A stretch of 64,000 nt of DNA from Cystobacter ferrugineus (GCF_001887355.1 NZ_MPIN01000002.1:1147068-1211067), one strand, 5' to 3'; shown: positions 26,238-36,828, counted from the stretch's first letter. Notes: generated by a model not told the origin, from the sequence alone. Translations and numbers: made by a program.

Positions 26238-26257
26238 GCGTGACGGCGCCGTGACGG
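26238..26257 (+). promoter_or_regulatory. 20-bp motif GCGTGACGGCGCCGTGACGG, copy 2, with adjacent dyad
   Basis: Identical to 18169-18188. It lies about 97 bases upstream of the ELWxxDGT/HYR gene (minus strand) and 165 bases upstream of the XRE gene (plus strand). Directly next to it, GCAGTCGG (26258-26265) and CCGACTGC (26283-26290) form a perfect 8-bp inverted repeat. The 280-bp divergent region holds no gene. Confidence 0.5.
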
Positions 26258-26384
26258 GCAGTCGGGCGTGTGGGGCGTGCCGCCGACTGCTCGACGCGCG
26301 CGTTCGACGAGAGGGCCGGGTGCGCGAGCGCCCTACTTGAAACGGCGGGAAGTTGGCAAGTGACCGCCAAAATAGGATGACCTG

Positions 26385-26412
26385 TTGACTTGACGTCCAG
26401 GGTCGGTAGGGT
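26385..26412 (+). promoter_or_regulatory. Possible sigma-70 promoter of the XRE regulator
   Basis: TTGACT at 26385-26390 and TAGGGT at 26407-26412 are spaced 16 bases. The start codon at 26423 would be only about 10 bases from the -10, so the transcript would be leaderless or nearly so. There is no clear ribosome-binding site, which fits. Confidence 0.35.
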
Positions 26413-26422
26413 TCGTGCCACC

Positions 26423-26914
26423 ATGCCAAGTCACCTGCCCGCCGATGTCCGGAAACGATTGGCCCAGAGGCTTCGGGGAACGCTGCGCACCGCCCGCCAG
26501 AGCGCGGCGCTCACCCAGGAGCAGATGGCGCGGCGGATCGGCCTGGCCACCTCCACCTATGGGCGCCTGGAGCGGGGGACGCTGGCCCCGGGACCCGCCA
26601 CCCTGCGTCAGCTTTGCGAGGTCCTGTGCCTCACCCTGGAGTCCCTCGTCGGCTCCCGGTGCGCCGAAGCCGTGAACCGCGCCGCGCGCCCCTCCCGGCG
26701 CCGGCGCCCCGCGCGCCCGGCCGTCTCGCGCGCGCGCGCCCCCTCCCGTGCGGCGTACGCCCCGGCACCACCTCCCGCGTCTCCCCTCTATCCGCTCGGC
26801 GCCACGGACCCCTGGGGCATGTTCGGCGCTTCCCGGCCGCCGCCGCCCGAGGTGCTCGCGTTGCTGCTCGTGCGGCGCGGCACGCCCCTGGCCTTCGTGG
26901 TGGACATGGGATGA
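26423..26914 (+). CDS. XRE-family DNA-binding regulator with Pro/Arg-rich tail
   Basis: A 163-residue protein. Residues ~10-70 are a Cro/C1-type helix-turn-helix: RTARQSAALTQEQMARRIGL, then ATSTYGRLERGTLAPGP. The middle is a basic Arg/Pro/Ala linker, probably disordered. The C-terminus PPPEVLALLLVRRGTPLAFV is a short hydrophobic segment of unknown role. I chose ATG 26423 because the fold starts right after it. The stop overlaps the next ATG (ATGA), so the pair is translationally coupled. The target is unknown; the divergent ELWxxDGT/HYR gene is one possibility. Confidence 0.8.
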   Translation: MPSHLPADVRKRLAQRLRGTLRTARQSAALTQEQMARRIGLATSTYGRLERGTLAPGPATLRQLCEVLCLTLESLVGSRCAEAVNRAARPSRRRRPARPAVSRARAPSRAAYAPAPPPASPLYPLGATDPWGMFGASRPPPPEVLALLLVRRGTPLAFVVDMG

Positions 26915-27303
26915 ACCGGCGCTTCCTCTACTGTGTCCTCCAGGGCCCCGCCTTCTCTCCCGCCCTCGCCGCCGAGCGCACCGGGCTCGTCCTCGTGGAC
27001 GCGAACGAGCCCGGAGACGTTCCCCCCTCGGGGCGCTATGCCGGCAAGGCCCTGGCCGAGGGAAGTGCCCTGCTCGTGCTGCTCGATGACGACCTCATCC
27101 CCGGTGGCTCCGTCCTGGAGCCCCTGCGCGAGTTGAAGAGCGCGCTGCCGAGCCTCCGGGCGCTCGGCGCCACCCAGGTCACCCTCTCGCTCGTGGTCGC
27201 CTGGACGGGGGACTGCCACTTCTCGCTGTCCCCCGGGGAGCTGGCGGAGATCGCCGCGCTCGGGCTACCGCTGGAGGTGTCCTGCCACCCGGCCGCGACG
27301 TAG
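26911..27303 (+). CDS. Conserved-looking hypothetical protein coupled to the XRE regulator
   Basis: A 130-residue soluble protein I do not recognise. It reads as alternating strands and helices (GLVLVDANEPGD, ALLVLLDDDLIPGG, VTLSLVVAWTGDCHFSLSPG) with acidic loops. It has no signal peptide. Its ATG overlaps the XRE stop, and it lies 40 bases before the histidine-kinase gene, so it may be part of the same unit. It could be an effector-sensing partner of the regulator, but nothing in the sequence proves that. Confidence 0.55.
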   Translation: MNRRFLYCVLQGPAFSPALAAERTGLVLVDANEPGDVPPSGRYAGKALAEGSALLVLLDDDLIPGGSVLEPLRELKSALPSLRALGATQVTLSLVVAWTGDCHFSLSPGELAEIAALGLPLEVSCHPAAT

Positions 27304-27343
27304 CCCGGCGCCCGGGCTCCTGGCACACTCGGGGCCTCCCGCC

Positions 27344-29453
27344 ATGAACCGCAACGCCGCCGTCTCCGTGCTCCTGCTGTGCATCGCGCTCGCGAGCGTG
27401 GTGGTGGGCGTGGTGCACCTCATCCGGAGGGACCGGGCGGCGCTCGTGGAGCAGTTCGCCGCCGAGCGCACCGCCCAGGTGGACGCCGCGGCGCGCGAGG
27501 TGTCCGATGCGCTCGACGACGCGGCGGATGACCTGCGCTTCGCGGGCGAGCTGCTGTCGCGCCCCGGCTCCGTCACCGAGCACCGGCGCGAGCTGCTCGC
27601 GCTCCTGGAGGTGGTGGGGCAGTTCAAGGCCATCGTCGTGCTGGACGCCCTGGGGCAGTCGCGCTTCACCATCGTGGACCGGCGCGCGGGCTCGGCCGTC
27701 ACGCGGGGCGCGGTGAGCACCTCCCTCACGGAGAAGGCCCGCGAGGCGCTCACGCGCGCGCCCGGTGACATCCTCACCTCGCTGCCCGTGGCCGCCGCCG
27801 CGCCCGGGGACTGGTATCGCATCTTCGCCACGGCGTACGCACCCGGTGAGGACGGGCCCGGGGGCGCCCTGGCGGTGCTGGTGGACACCGAGGCCTTCTT
27901 CGCCCCTCTCAAGCTCGTCACCACCCAGCCCGAGGTACGGCTGTTGCTCATCGGCACGCACGGCCTGCCCATCCGCGCGAGCGCGCCCACGTTGCTGGAG
28001 TGGGTGAACCGGGTGGACCTGGCGTCGGACGCGGTGCCGGGCTTCGCCACCCTGTTGCGGCGCCTGCGCGCGGGCGAGCGCGGCACGGTGCGGCTGCCCG
28101 AGGGCGAGGCGGCGCTGCTGGGCCTGGGCGCGGCGGACGCCATCGCCGCCTATACCCCCGTGCGCATGCGCGGTGGCCCCTTCTGGGGCGTGGCCCTGTT
28201 CGCCTCCACCGAGGAGCTGCGCGCCCACGAGCGCGGCGTCATCCTGCGCGTGGCGCTCGGCGCCTTGCTGGTGACCTTCTTCCTCGTCGTCTTCGGCGCC
28301 TACGTCATCATCGCCTCGCGCCGCGCCCTCGCGCTCCAGGAGAGCCGCCGCCACGCGGACCAGCTCGCCCACCTGCACGAGAAGACGCAGAAGATCCTCG
28401 ACAACATCCCCACCGGCGTCCTGGCGCTGTCGGCCGACGGGCACATCACCGCGGTGAACCAGGCCCTGCGCGAGCGCCTGCCGCCCACCGCCGTGGGCGC
28501 CAGCCTGCGCGAGTCCTTTCCGGACGCGCCCGCCGCGGTGGTGGACCGGCTCGAGTCGCTCGTGAAGGAGGCGTGCGCCACCGAGCGCGTGCTCAGCCTT
28601 CATGGCGAGCCCCTGCCGCTCTTTGGCGCCGAGGGCCAGTACCGCATCCACGCCGTGCCCCTGGAGCGGCACGACGCCGAGGTGCGGGTGCTGCTGGTGG
28701 TGGAGGACCTGAGCGACGTGCACGCGCTCGAGTCGCAGCTCTTGCGCGCGGAGAAGCTGGCCACGGTGGGCATCCTCGCCGCGGGCATCGCGCACGAGAT
28801 TGGCACCCCGCTGGGCGTGGTGCGCGGCCGGGCCGAGTACGTGGTGGGCAAGCTCGGCGCCCAGCATCCCCAGGCCGCGGGCATCCAGGTCATCATCGAG
28901 CAGATTGATCGGGTGAGCCGCACCATCCGCCAGCTCCTGGACTTCTCGCGGGTGCAGCCGGTGGCGGTGCGGGGCGTGGCGCTCGGGGCGCTGTTGCACG
29001 GCGCGCAGGAGTTGCTGCACGGCGAGGTGGAGCGGCGCCGCGTGCGGCTGGAGGTGGAGGTGCCCGAAGAGCTGCCGCCGCTGCTCGCCGAGCCGGATCA
29101 ATTGCAGCAGGTGGTGCTCAACCTGGTGCTCAACGCGTGTGATGCGTGTGAGCCCGGGGGCACGGTACGGCTGGCGGCACGGTTGGAGGCGCCGGGGACG
29201 CCGGGGGCGTGGAGCGGGGTGCGCCTGACGGTGCGGGATGATGGGTGCGGCATTCCCCCGGGGAGCCTCAACCGCGTCTTCGATCCCTTCTTCACCACGA
29301 AGAAGCGCGGCCAGGGCACGGGGCTGGGCCTGACGATGGTGGCGCAGATCGTCCGCAACCACGGGGGCCGCATCGAGTTGGAGAGCGAACCAGGGCAGGG
29401 CACGTGCGTGACGCTGTGGTGGCCCGTCACGCCCGCGCCGAGCGAGGAGCGGC

Positions 29454-29464
<11 letters not shown>
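27344..29464 (+). CDS. Membrane sensor histidine kinase
   Basis: A 706-residue kinase. Residues 5-27 are a transmembrane helix (VSVLLLCIALASVVVGVV). A periplasmic sensor region of about 270 residues follows, then a second membrane helix near 305-325 (LGALLVTFFLVVFGAYVIIA). A PAS-like region (ILDNIPTGVLALSADGHITA) precedes the phospho-acceptor box IAHEIGTPLGVVRGRAEY, with His near 483. The catalytic domain has NLVLNACDACEPGG, DDGCGIPPG and GTGLGLTMVAQIV. It overlaps the following response-regulator gene by 11 bases, so the two form a two-component pair. The signal is unknown. Confidence 0.93.
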
Positions 29465-30815
<1,351 letters not shown>

Positions 30816-30828
30816 CGGATGTGTCTGT

Positions 30829-31569
30829 CTATGAATGGGGCCGCGCGGCGCGGAACTCCGCCGCGAACCCGAGCAGCCGATGGATGGCCTGCTCATCGTC
30901 TCCCTGGCACGCTTGGAGGAAGGGCTGGGGCCACGCCTGACCGGCGGGGAGGGATTTCTCCTCGTGCAGCCAACGCACGAAGAGAGGATATTCCTCATCC
31001 CGAGCACCCGCGAGGGCAAGGCACAACCGGTAACCATCCACGAAGCCCGCCATCCGCCGCACGTCGATGGTGCCGATGAACATTCCCAGCCGCCCCGGCA
31101 CCGTACCCACCTCCTGGCGGATGTTCAGCAAGACATCCAACGTGAGTAGAGGCGGGCGCGAGAACGTCCAGGAGGGCGTCCGGATCGCGGGGTGCTGGCC
31201 CTGGTAGCGCCAACGAAGGGCCACCAGGGATTGAGGCGGAAGGGCGCGGAACTCGGCGACGAAGTCCAGATACTTGCGGAGGGCCTGCTCCTGATCGCCG
31301 TGGAACTCCGCCAGATAGGCCGCGGCCCAACCCTGACCCGGCAACGCCTGCTTGACGTCGCGCAGCCAATCCCTGAACAACGCATCCGTCGCCACCTCGA
31401 CTTCGAGGTTGTCAAGGCCTTCGCTGTAACCCACGATGAAGCCTGTCACGTGCTCCACATCGGGCATGCCGATGTATTGATAGGGTCCCCGGCCGCGAGC
31501 TGTCATGTCCTCGCGGAGGGTCATGAGCACATCCAGCAAGGGAACGGCGGTCTTCTCCTGGGAAGACAT
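30829..31569 (-). CDS. Probable immunity protein with two internal repeats
   Basis: A 246-residue soluble protein made of two related halves. The first has LLDVLMTLREDM, IGMPDVEHVTGFIVGYSEGL and ALRKYLDFVAEFRAL. The second has TLDVLLNIRQEV, IGTIDVRRMAGFVDGYRLCL and AIHRLLGFAAEFRAA in the same order and spacing. There is no signal peptide. It follows the secreted papain-fold-like protein by two bases on the same strand, which is the usual layout of toxin and immunity genes, so I infer an immunity role. The family is not one I can name. It converges on the response-regulator gene. Confidence 0.6.
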   Translation of the reverse strand: MSSQEKTAVPLLDVLMTLREDMTARGRGPYQYIGMPDVEHVTGFIVGYSEGLDNLEVEVATDALFRDWLRDVKQALPGQGWAAAYLAEFHGDQEQALRKYLDFVAEFRALPPQSLVALRWRYQGQHPAIRTPSWTFSRPPLLTLDVLLNIRQEVGTVPGRLGMFIGTIDVRRMAGFVDGYRLCLALAGARDEEYPLFVRWLHEEKSLPAGQAWPQPFLQACQGDDEQAIHRLLGFAAEFRAARPHS

Positions 31570-31571
31570 GA

Positions 31572-32123
31572 TCAGGGCACCCTCGTGATGGTATCGACCA
31601 CTGTCTGTTTGATTTCCAGGCGAGAGCCGGCTCTGCTCATGTACTCAGCCCAGGGCATCCCCGCGGACCCTGTATACGCGTCGTAGGCTTGGCCATTCAT
31701 CCGAACCAGGACATGGTAGCCCGTCTCGGTGAGTCGCATGTCTCGCCCACCTGGCATCTTGAACATGATGAAGTGCGTCTTGGTCGTGAGTTCCACGAAC
31801 TCGGGCTTGCCCCCCAGTTGGGTGAACGCCGTGTGGATATTCCTCGCCACATCCTGGCAGGCTCCAGCCACCTGCTTGCTGGTTTCGAAGGCCGTCTTGG
31901 TGGCCAGCAGCCACGTGGGGGCGTCCTTTCCGGTTGCCAGCACCCAGTAGTCAATGGCTTCTGATACCTGCCCGCGAGCGAGCAGTTGCAAGGTCTGGGA
32001 TTGGATCGAGTCTACCGCCAGTACCTGCCCGGCCACGAGTCGGGGGATGGCTGGAGCACCCATCGCCGTCCCTACCCAGCCGCAAAGTACCAACAAGCAA
32101 AACAGCGATCTGATATTTGGCAT
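31572..32123 (-). CDS. Secreted papain-fold-like toxin
   Basis: A 183-residue protein. From ATG 32123 it has a Sec signal peptide (SLFCLLVLCGWVGTAMGA, cleavage after Gly22-Ala23 or nearby). The C-terminal ~100 residues show VAGACQDVARNIHTAF with Cys 89, TGYHVLVRMNGQAYDAYTG with His 137 and Asp 148. This Cys...His...Asp layout and the HVxV...YDxxTG pattern match papain-fold polymorphic toxin domains, which act as proteases or amidases. Earlier in-frame starts exist but would bury the signal peptide. There is no strong ribosome-binding site. The cassette is bounded by repeats of the neighbouring regulator gene. Confidence 0.65.
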   Translation of the reverse strand: MPNIRSLFCLLVLCGWVGTAMGAPAIPRLVAGQVLAVDSIQSQTLQLLARGQVSEAIDYWVLATGKDAPTWLLATKTAFETSKQVAGACQDVARNIHTAFTQLGGKPEFVELTTKTHFIMFKMPGGRDMRLTETGYHVLVRMNGQAYDAYTGSAGMPWAEYMSRAGSRLEIKQTVVDTITRVP

Positions 32124-32248
32124 ACAAGAGCGTGCTATACCACGCTCCGAGATCAACCAGGGAACCCTCCGGTACGGCTTTGTCGAGGCCATGACTCCAC
32201 CTGTGTGCACGGCTCCATCGCGCGCTGGGGCCAGACAGGAGTGGCCCG

Positions 32249-32346
32249 GTGGTGGCGCAGTGTGGCGGCAACAAGACACGCGCAACGGAAATCTTGGCAT
32301 CGACGTGTCCACCATCCATCGCCGCGAGCGTGAGCGAGGAGGCTAG
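32249..32346 (+). repeat. Decayed second copy of the response-regulator 3' end
   Basis: Ninety-eight bases matching 30717-30815. One base is missing near 32295, which breaks the frame, and several CGC/CAC codons have drifted to CGT/CAT. It ends with the same GGCTAG. It lies 126 bases upstream of the toxin start and 34 bases before the next gene. It is probably the displaced original 3' end of the regulator gene or an incoming duplicate. Confidence 0.9.
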
Positions 32347-32379
32347 ATTCCTGGCCTTCTTCTCCAGGAGGTCGCCCGC

Positions 32380-33726
32380 GTGTCGTCGACGAGAATCTCC
32401 GCTGTTCCCTCCCTGCTCGTTGTGCCGTTGCTGAGCGCGTTGTGTCTGTTCTCCTCGGCGTGCGTCGATGAGCCGAGGCCTCCTCCGCAAGTCGGCGATA
32501 ATCCGGGAGGTGGTGGGCCGGGGACTCCGGGAGAGCCGGGGCCGGGCGGCAATGCGGATGGTGGCCTCGTGCTGGCCAGTGATGGAGGCACCTTGGCGGC
32601 GAAGCCCTCGTGCCCGGGGGGCTCCACGTCGTGCCAGGGCGCTTGTTCGGACGGTGGTATCGTCTGTCTGGGCAACTGCGGCTTCCTGCCCCCGGTGCGC
32701 TATCCGCTCGGAGGAGAGCAGGCGGATCTGGCGGTGGGCGACCTGCAGGGCGATGGCACCGATGATCTCGTCACGGCGGACACCCAGGGCCACGTGCTCC
32801 ACGTCCTGCTCAATCGCGGGCGGGGGCTCTTCCAGACGCCCAGCCAGTGGCGCGCCAGCACTCCCTCGTCCGTGGCGCTCGCGAGGCTCGATGCGAACGC
32901 CTCGCTGGACGTGCTCGTCGCCAACAGCGGGTCCTCCTCGCTCGGGGTGTACCGGGGCCGGGGAAATGGCTCCTTCGAGCCGTCCATCACCGCCAGCTCC
33001 GGCTCCTCGCTCCGGGGCCTGGTGGCGTGGGAGTCCAACGGGAGCCGGCACGTGGCGGTGACTCGCGGGGACACCAATGAGGTTTCCGTCTACCCGGTGA
33101 ACGGCGACGGCTCGCTGGGCACCGTGGCGTCCTACAAGGCCCTCTCGTCGCTGCATGACCTGGTGGTGGCGGACTTCAACGGGGATGAACGCCCCGACAT
33201 CGCCGGCACCTATGTCAACACCTGTCTCTCGGACGCGGACGTCGCATGCCAGGCCGTGGGCGTGTTCCTGGGCAAGAGCGATGGCACCTTCGAGCCGCCG
33301 CGCATCACTCCCACGGGCGGCACGCCGCTGGGGCTCGTGGCGGCACGGCTGGATCCGGATGCCCTGATGGATCTCATCGTCGCGGATTCGCACCGCCATC
33401 AGGTGCTCGTGCTCAGTGGACGGGCCGATGGCAGCTTCTTCGTCCAGGCGTCCTATCCCACGGTCCGCTCTCCGGCGCGCCTGGCCCTGGTGGACATCAA
33501 TCGGGACACGGTGCCGGATCTGGTGGTGGGCTCGTTGGGCAACGAGGTGGGGGTGATGCTCGGTCAGCCCGGAGGCTCCTTCGCGGCGCACGTGCCCCTC
33601 ACCGCCAGCACCCAGGAGGCGGGCATCCGGGCCCTGGCCGCGTCGGACTTCGACAAGGACGGCATCAACGACGTGGCCGTCCTCACCAGCTCGGGCGTGC
33701 AGATGCTCTGGGGCATCTGCCGTTGA
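32380..33726 (+). CDS. FG-GAP repeat lipoprotein
   Basis: A 448-residue lipoprotein starting at GTG 32380 behind a strong AGGAGG (32366-32371). The signal peptide ends in lipobox FSSAC. A Gly/Pro linker and a Cys-containing stretch (PSCPGGSTSCQGACSDGG) follow. Then come about seven FG-GAP/VCBS blades with motifs such as DLQGDGTDDLVTAD, DFNGDERPDIAG and DFDKDGINDVAV. They should form one seven-bladed beta-propeller. The function is probably cell-surface binding. It is a smaller relative of the protein at 18288-21983. It nearly abuts the kup stop on the opposite strand. Confidence 0.85.
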   Translation: MSSTRISAVPSLLVVPLLSALCLFSSACVDEPRPPPQVGDNPGGGGPGTPGEPGPGGNADGGLVLASDGGTLAAKPSCPGGSTSCQGACSDGGIVCLGNCGFLPPVRYPLGGEQADLAVGDLQGDGTDDLVTADTQGHVLHVLLNRGRGLFQTPSQWRASTPSSVALARLDANASLDVLVANSGSSSLGVYRGRGNGSFEPSITASSGSSLRGLVAWESNGSRHVAVTRGDTNEVSVYPVNGDGSLGTVASYKALSSLHDLVVADFNGDERPDIAGTYVNTCLSDADVACQAVGVFLGKSDGTFEPPRITPTGGTPLGLVAARLDPDALMDLIVADSHRHQVLVLSGRADGSFFVQASYPTVRSPARLALVDINRDTVPDLVVGSLGNEVGVMLGQPGGSFAAHVPLTASTQEAGIRALAASDFDKDGINDVAVLTSSGVQMLWGICR

Positions 33727-33736
33727 TTCCCTCCCA

Positions 33737-35713
33737 CTAGAACTCCACCTGCGCGCCCAGCTCCATCACCCGCCGGGCGGGCAGCCGGAAGTGGTCCGTG
33801 GTGGGCGGTGCGTTGCGCAGCATCAGCCGGAACAGCCGCTTGGCCCATAGAGGCGCCCCGCGGCCACGCCGCACGCTCAACGTCACCCGCCCGATATAGA
33901 AGGTCACCGGCTCGGTCAGGACCTCCAGCCCGAGCTGGCGCGCCTGCTCCAGCACCCGCGGCACGTCCGGGTGCTCCATGAAGCCGTAGCGCGCCGTCAC
34001 CCGTGTGACGCCCTGGCCGTGCGACTGCCAGCTCACGCGCTCGGAGGGCTCCACCGAGGCCTCGTTCTCCGTGACGACCGTGAGCAGCACCACCTGCTCG
34101 TGCAGCACTTGGTTGTGCGCCAGATGATGCATGAGCACGAGCGGCGCGCCGTGTCTCGTGCCGGTCAGGAACACCGCCGTGCCGCGCACCCGGGGCAGGG
34201 GGCTGCGCGAGAGCGTCTGGAAGAGCTTCTCCATGTCCACGGTGTGCGTGTCGCGCTGGTCGAGCAGCAGCTCCAGTCCTCGCCGCCAGACGGCCATCAG
34301 CAGGAAGACGCCCGAGGCGATCACCAGCGGCAGCCAGCCGCCCTCGGAAATCTTGAGCAGGTTGGCGCCCAGGAAGGAGGCATCCACCAGGAGGAAGCCG
34401 GCCACCGCGAGCCCGAGCGCCCACGGTGGCCAGTGCCAGCGCCGCCGGGCCACCGAGCCGAAGAGGAGCGTGGTGATGAGCATGGTGCCCGACACCGCCA
34501 GGCCGTAGGCCGAGGCGAGGGACTGGGAGGAGCGGAAGTTCAGCACCACGGCGACGCACGCCGTCATCAGCGCCCAGTTGATGGCGGGCAGGTAGATCTG
34601 CCCCTCGTGCGTCGGAGACGTGTGGCGCAGCGTCAGCCGCGGGCAGTAGCCCAGTTGGGTGGCCTGGTGGGTGAGGGAGAACACCGCGCTGATGAGTGCC
34701 TGGGACGCGACCACCGTGGCCAGCATGGCCAGCACCACCATGGGGTAGAGCGCCTGGCCAGGCAGCGAGCGGTAGAAGGGGGCGTCGGCGGCCTCGGGGT
34801 GGTGCAGGAGGAACGCGCCCTGGGAGAGGTAGCTCAGCAGGAGCGCGGGCAGGGCGAGCGAGAACCACGCGAGCCGGATGGGCCGCCGGCCGAAGTTGCC
34901 CAGGTCCGCGTAGAGCGCCTCGGCGCCGGTGAGGCACAGGATGACGGAGCCGAGCACCCGGAAGCCGTGCCAGCCCGACTCCTGGAAGAAGCGCACCGCG
35001 TGCCAGGGATTGAAGGCGGCGAGCACCTCGGGGGCGCGCAGCACGCCCCAGGCCCCGAAGGCCCCGATGCTCAGGAACCACAGCGCCACGATGGGCCCGA
35101 ACACCACGCCCACGCGCCCCGGGCCCCAGGGCTGCACGAAGAAGAGCGCCAGGAGGATGAGCACCGTGAGCGGCACCACATAGGGCTCGAAGACGGGCGT
35201 GGCCACCTTCAGCCCCTCCACCGCCGAGAGGACCGAGATGGAGGGGGTGATGACGCCATCCCCATACAGGAGCGCCGCGCCGAACAGCCCGAGCCCCACC
35301 AGCATCGCGCGTCCTCCGCGCGAGCGGGCTGGCCGCAGCATCGCCACCAGCGCGAGGATGCCGCCCTCTCCCTCGTTGTCCAGGCGCAAGAGGAGCGTGA
35401 GGTACTTCAGGCACACCACCACGAGCAGCGACCAGATGATGAGCGACAGCACCCCGAGGATGTTGCCGGACGTCACCTCCACCGCGTGCGGTCCGTGGAA
35501 GCTCTCCTGGAGCGAGTAGAGGGGGCTCGTCCCCAGGTCCCCGAACACCACGCCCAGGGCGGACAGGGTGAGCAGCGCGAGCCCCTGGGGCGCCGCCCGG
35601 CGCGTCTGTCCCAGGCGGGACGGCCCCCGCTTCGTGGGAAGGTCGCGCCTGGCGCCCGCGGCCCCACGGGGAGAGTCCTCTGCTCGGTGTCCCACGGCTC
35701 CGAGCGTGGTCAT
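33737..35713 (-). CDS. kup: Kup-type potassium uptake protein
   Basis: About 658 residues. The first membrane segment carries LGVVFGDLGTSPLYSLQESF, the family signature. About twelve hydrophobic helices follow, with LRLDNEGEGGILALVAM between helices, a conserved Kup segment. A cytoplasmic C-terminal part of ~180 residues ends LFRLMLRNAPPTTDHFRLPA. Kup proteins import K+ with H+. I chose ATG 35713; earlier in-frame residues are Pro/Arg-rich and unlike the family. It is divergent from the 35945 gene across 231 bp with no other gene. Confidence 0.93.
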   Translation of the reverse strand: MTTLGAVGHRAEDSPRGAAGARRDLPTKRGPSRLGQTRRAAPQGLALLTLSALGVVFGDLGTSPLYSLQESFHGPHAVEVTSGNILGVLSLIIWSLLVVVCLKYLTLLLRLDNEGEGGILALVAMLRPARSRGGRAMLVGLGLFGAALLYGDGVITPSISVLSAVEGLKVATPVFEPYVVPLTVLILLALFFVQPWGPGRVGVVFGPIVALWFLSIGAFGAWGVLRAPEVLAAFNPWHAVRFFQESGWHGFRVLGSVILCLTGAEALYADLGNFGRRPIRLAWFSLALPALLLSYLSQGAFLLHHPEAADAPFYRSLPGQALYPMVVLAMLATVVASQALISAVFSLTHQATQLGYCPRLTLRHTSPTHEGQIYLPAINWALMTACVAVVLNFRSSQSLASAYGLAVSGTMLITTLLFGSVARRRWHWPPWALGLAVAGFLLVDASFLGANLLKISEGGWLPLVIASGVFLLMAVWRRGLELLLDQRDTHTVDMEKLFQTLSRSPLPRVRGTAVFLTGTRHGAPLVLMHHLAHNQVLHEQVVLLTVVTENEASVEPSERVSWQSHGQGVTRVTARYGFMEHPDVPRVLEQARQLGLEVLTEPVTFYIGRVTLSVRRGRGAPLWAKRLFRLMLRNAPPTTDHFRLPARRVMELGAQVEF

Positions 35714-35944
35714 TGGTGGGGCGTGGGGCAAGGCACCCCGGGGAGGAGGGGTGGAAATCCGCCAGGGCACCCTGGCACCTTGCCACGCTCCGGCCGGGGC
35801 ATGGCGCGTCCTCCGAGGGGCGGGGCTCGGGCATGTGGCTTGCTGAAGCCTGGCGCCGAGGAGCCCGCGCGCCCATGCCTTGCGTCTTGCCTTGTCGCGT
35901 CATGCCGATGGCCGTCCGCGTCATGACGGGCGGGAGGTGAGCGG

Positions 35945-36313
35945 ATGGAGGGCGTGCTGCCAAGGACGGTCCGGTTGCTCGGTGCGGACGAGTCGCTGCG
36001 CTCGCTGCTGAGCGACGTGTTGGGGGACATGGGCATCCCATTGGAGGAGGACGGCGGGGAGGCGCGTGCGGACGTGGTGCTCGCGCTGGTGGAGCGCGAG
36101 GACAGCGTGCGCGGGGTGCTGCGGGAGGTGTCGGGCGCGGCGCCCGTCATCGTGCTGTTGCCGTTCGAGGACGAGCGGTTGCGGTGCCTGGCGATGCGCC
36201 TGGGCGCCCGGAGTTGTTACGCGCTGGGCACTCCGCTGGAGGCACTCAAGCGGCTGCTGCGCGAGGTGGGCCTGTCAAGCGCTCCGGGCGGCTGGGGCGG
36301 GGAGGCACGATGA
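35945..36313 (+). CDS. Degenerate receiver-like (pseudo-receiver) protein
   Basis: A 122-residue single-domain protein with a response-regulator-like pattern: TVRLLGADESLRSLLSDVLG at the start, APVIVLLPFEDER where strand 4 would be, and LGARSCYALGTPLEALKRLL where GAxxYxxKP would be. The usual phospho-acceptor Asp is not clear (ADVVLALV) and the conserved Lys is replaced, so it is unlikely to be phosphorylated. GGAGGTGA precedes ATG 35945. Its stop overlaps the next start as ATGA. It may work as a protein-interaction module for the genes downstream. Confidence 0.6.
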   Translation: MEGVLPRTVRLLGADESLRSLLSDVLGDMGIPLEEDGGEARADVVLALVEREDSVRGVLREVSGAAPVIVLLPFEDERLRCLAMRLGARSCYALGTPLEALKRLLREVGLSSAPGGWGGEAR

Positions 36314-36828
36314 GGCAGCATGAATCCGGGCAGGGGACACGGGCGCGGCCCGTGTTGCGGTTGGTTCCTTCCTTGCCCCCTCCTGCCCTGACGGGCGAGC
36401 AGGTGCTGGTGGAGGGCGAGGGCTTGCGGCTCACCAGCGAGCGGCTGGAGGCGGCGGGCCGCTCGTGGCGGTTGGAGGAGCTGCGCGGCTTTGGCACGCG
36501 GCGCGAGTCCCCGGGGCTGTGGCTGCCGCTCGGCGTGGGGGGGAGCGCGGCGCTGCTGGTGCCGGGACTGCTGTTGCAGCCGGGCTCGTTCCGGGTGACG
36601 GCCGCGCTGGTGGTGGCCACGCTGCTCGTCTTCGCCGCCATCGCCCGGGTGGTGGCCGCCGCGGACACCTACCGGCTGCTGGTGCGCACCGCCGAGGGGG
36701 AGCGTCAGGTGTGGTGCGGACAGGATCACCAGCTCCTCGCGCGGGTGGTGCGCGAGCTGGGCGAGAAGCTCGCGTGTTCCGAGCCCCCGCGCCCGGCACC
36801 GGTGCCCCGGCTCGTCCTCGTGCGCTGA
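36310..36828 (+). CDS. Two-helix membrane protein, DUF6232-like
   Basis: A 172-residue protein. After a polar start, a short beta-rich part (VLVEGEGLRLTSERLEAAGR) leads into two hydrophobic helices (LPLGVGGSAALLVPGLLL and TAALVVATLLVFAAIARVV). A C-terminal PH-like stretch follows (YRLLVRTAEGERQVWCGQDH). This resembles the small DUF6232-type membrane proteins found near signalling or conflict genes. The call is tentative. It is translationally coupled to the pseudo-receiver. No enzyme motif is visible. Confidence 0.55.
   Translation: MRQHESGQGTRARPVLRLVPSLPPPALTGEQVLVEGEGLRLTSERLEAAGRSWRLEELRGFGTRRESPGLWLPLGVGGSAALLVPGLLLQPGSFRVTAALVVATLLVFAAIARVVAAADTYRLLVRTAEGERQVWCGQDHQLLARVVRELGEKLACSEPPRPAPVPRLVLVR

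Noticed and set aside
27310-27343. TGGCAC before the histidine-kinase gene as a sigma-54 -24 box
   Set aside because: There is no GC/TTGC -12 box at the required spacing.
35714-35944. A c-di-AMP (ydaO-type) riboswitch in front of kup
   Set aside because: Such riboswitches precede kup in some bacteria, but I could not find the conserved segments in this gap.
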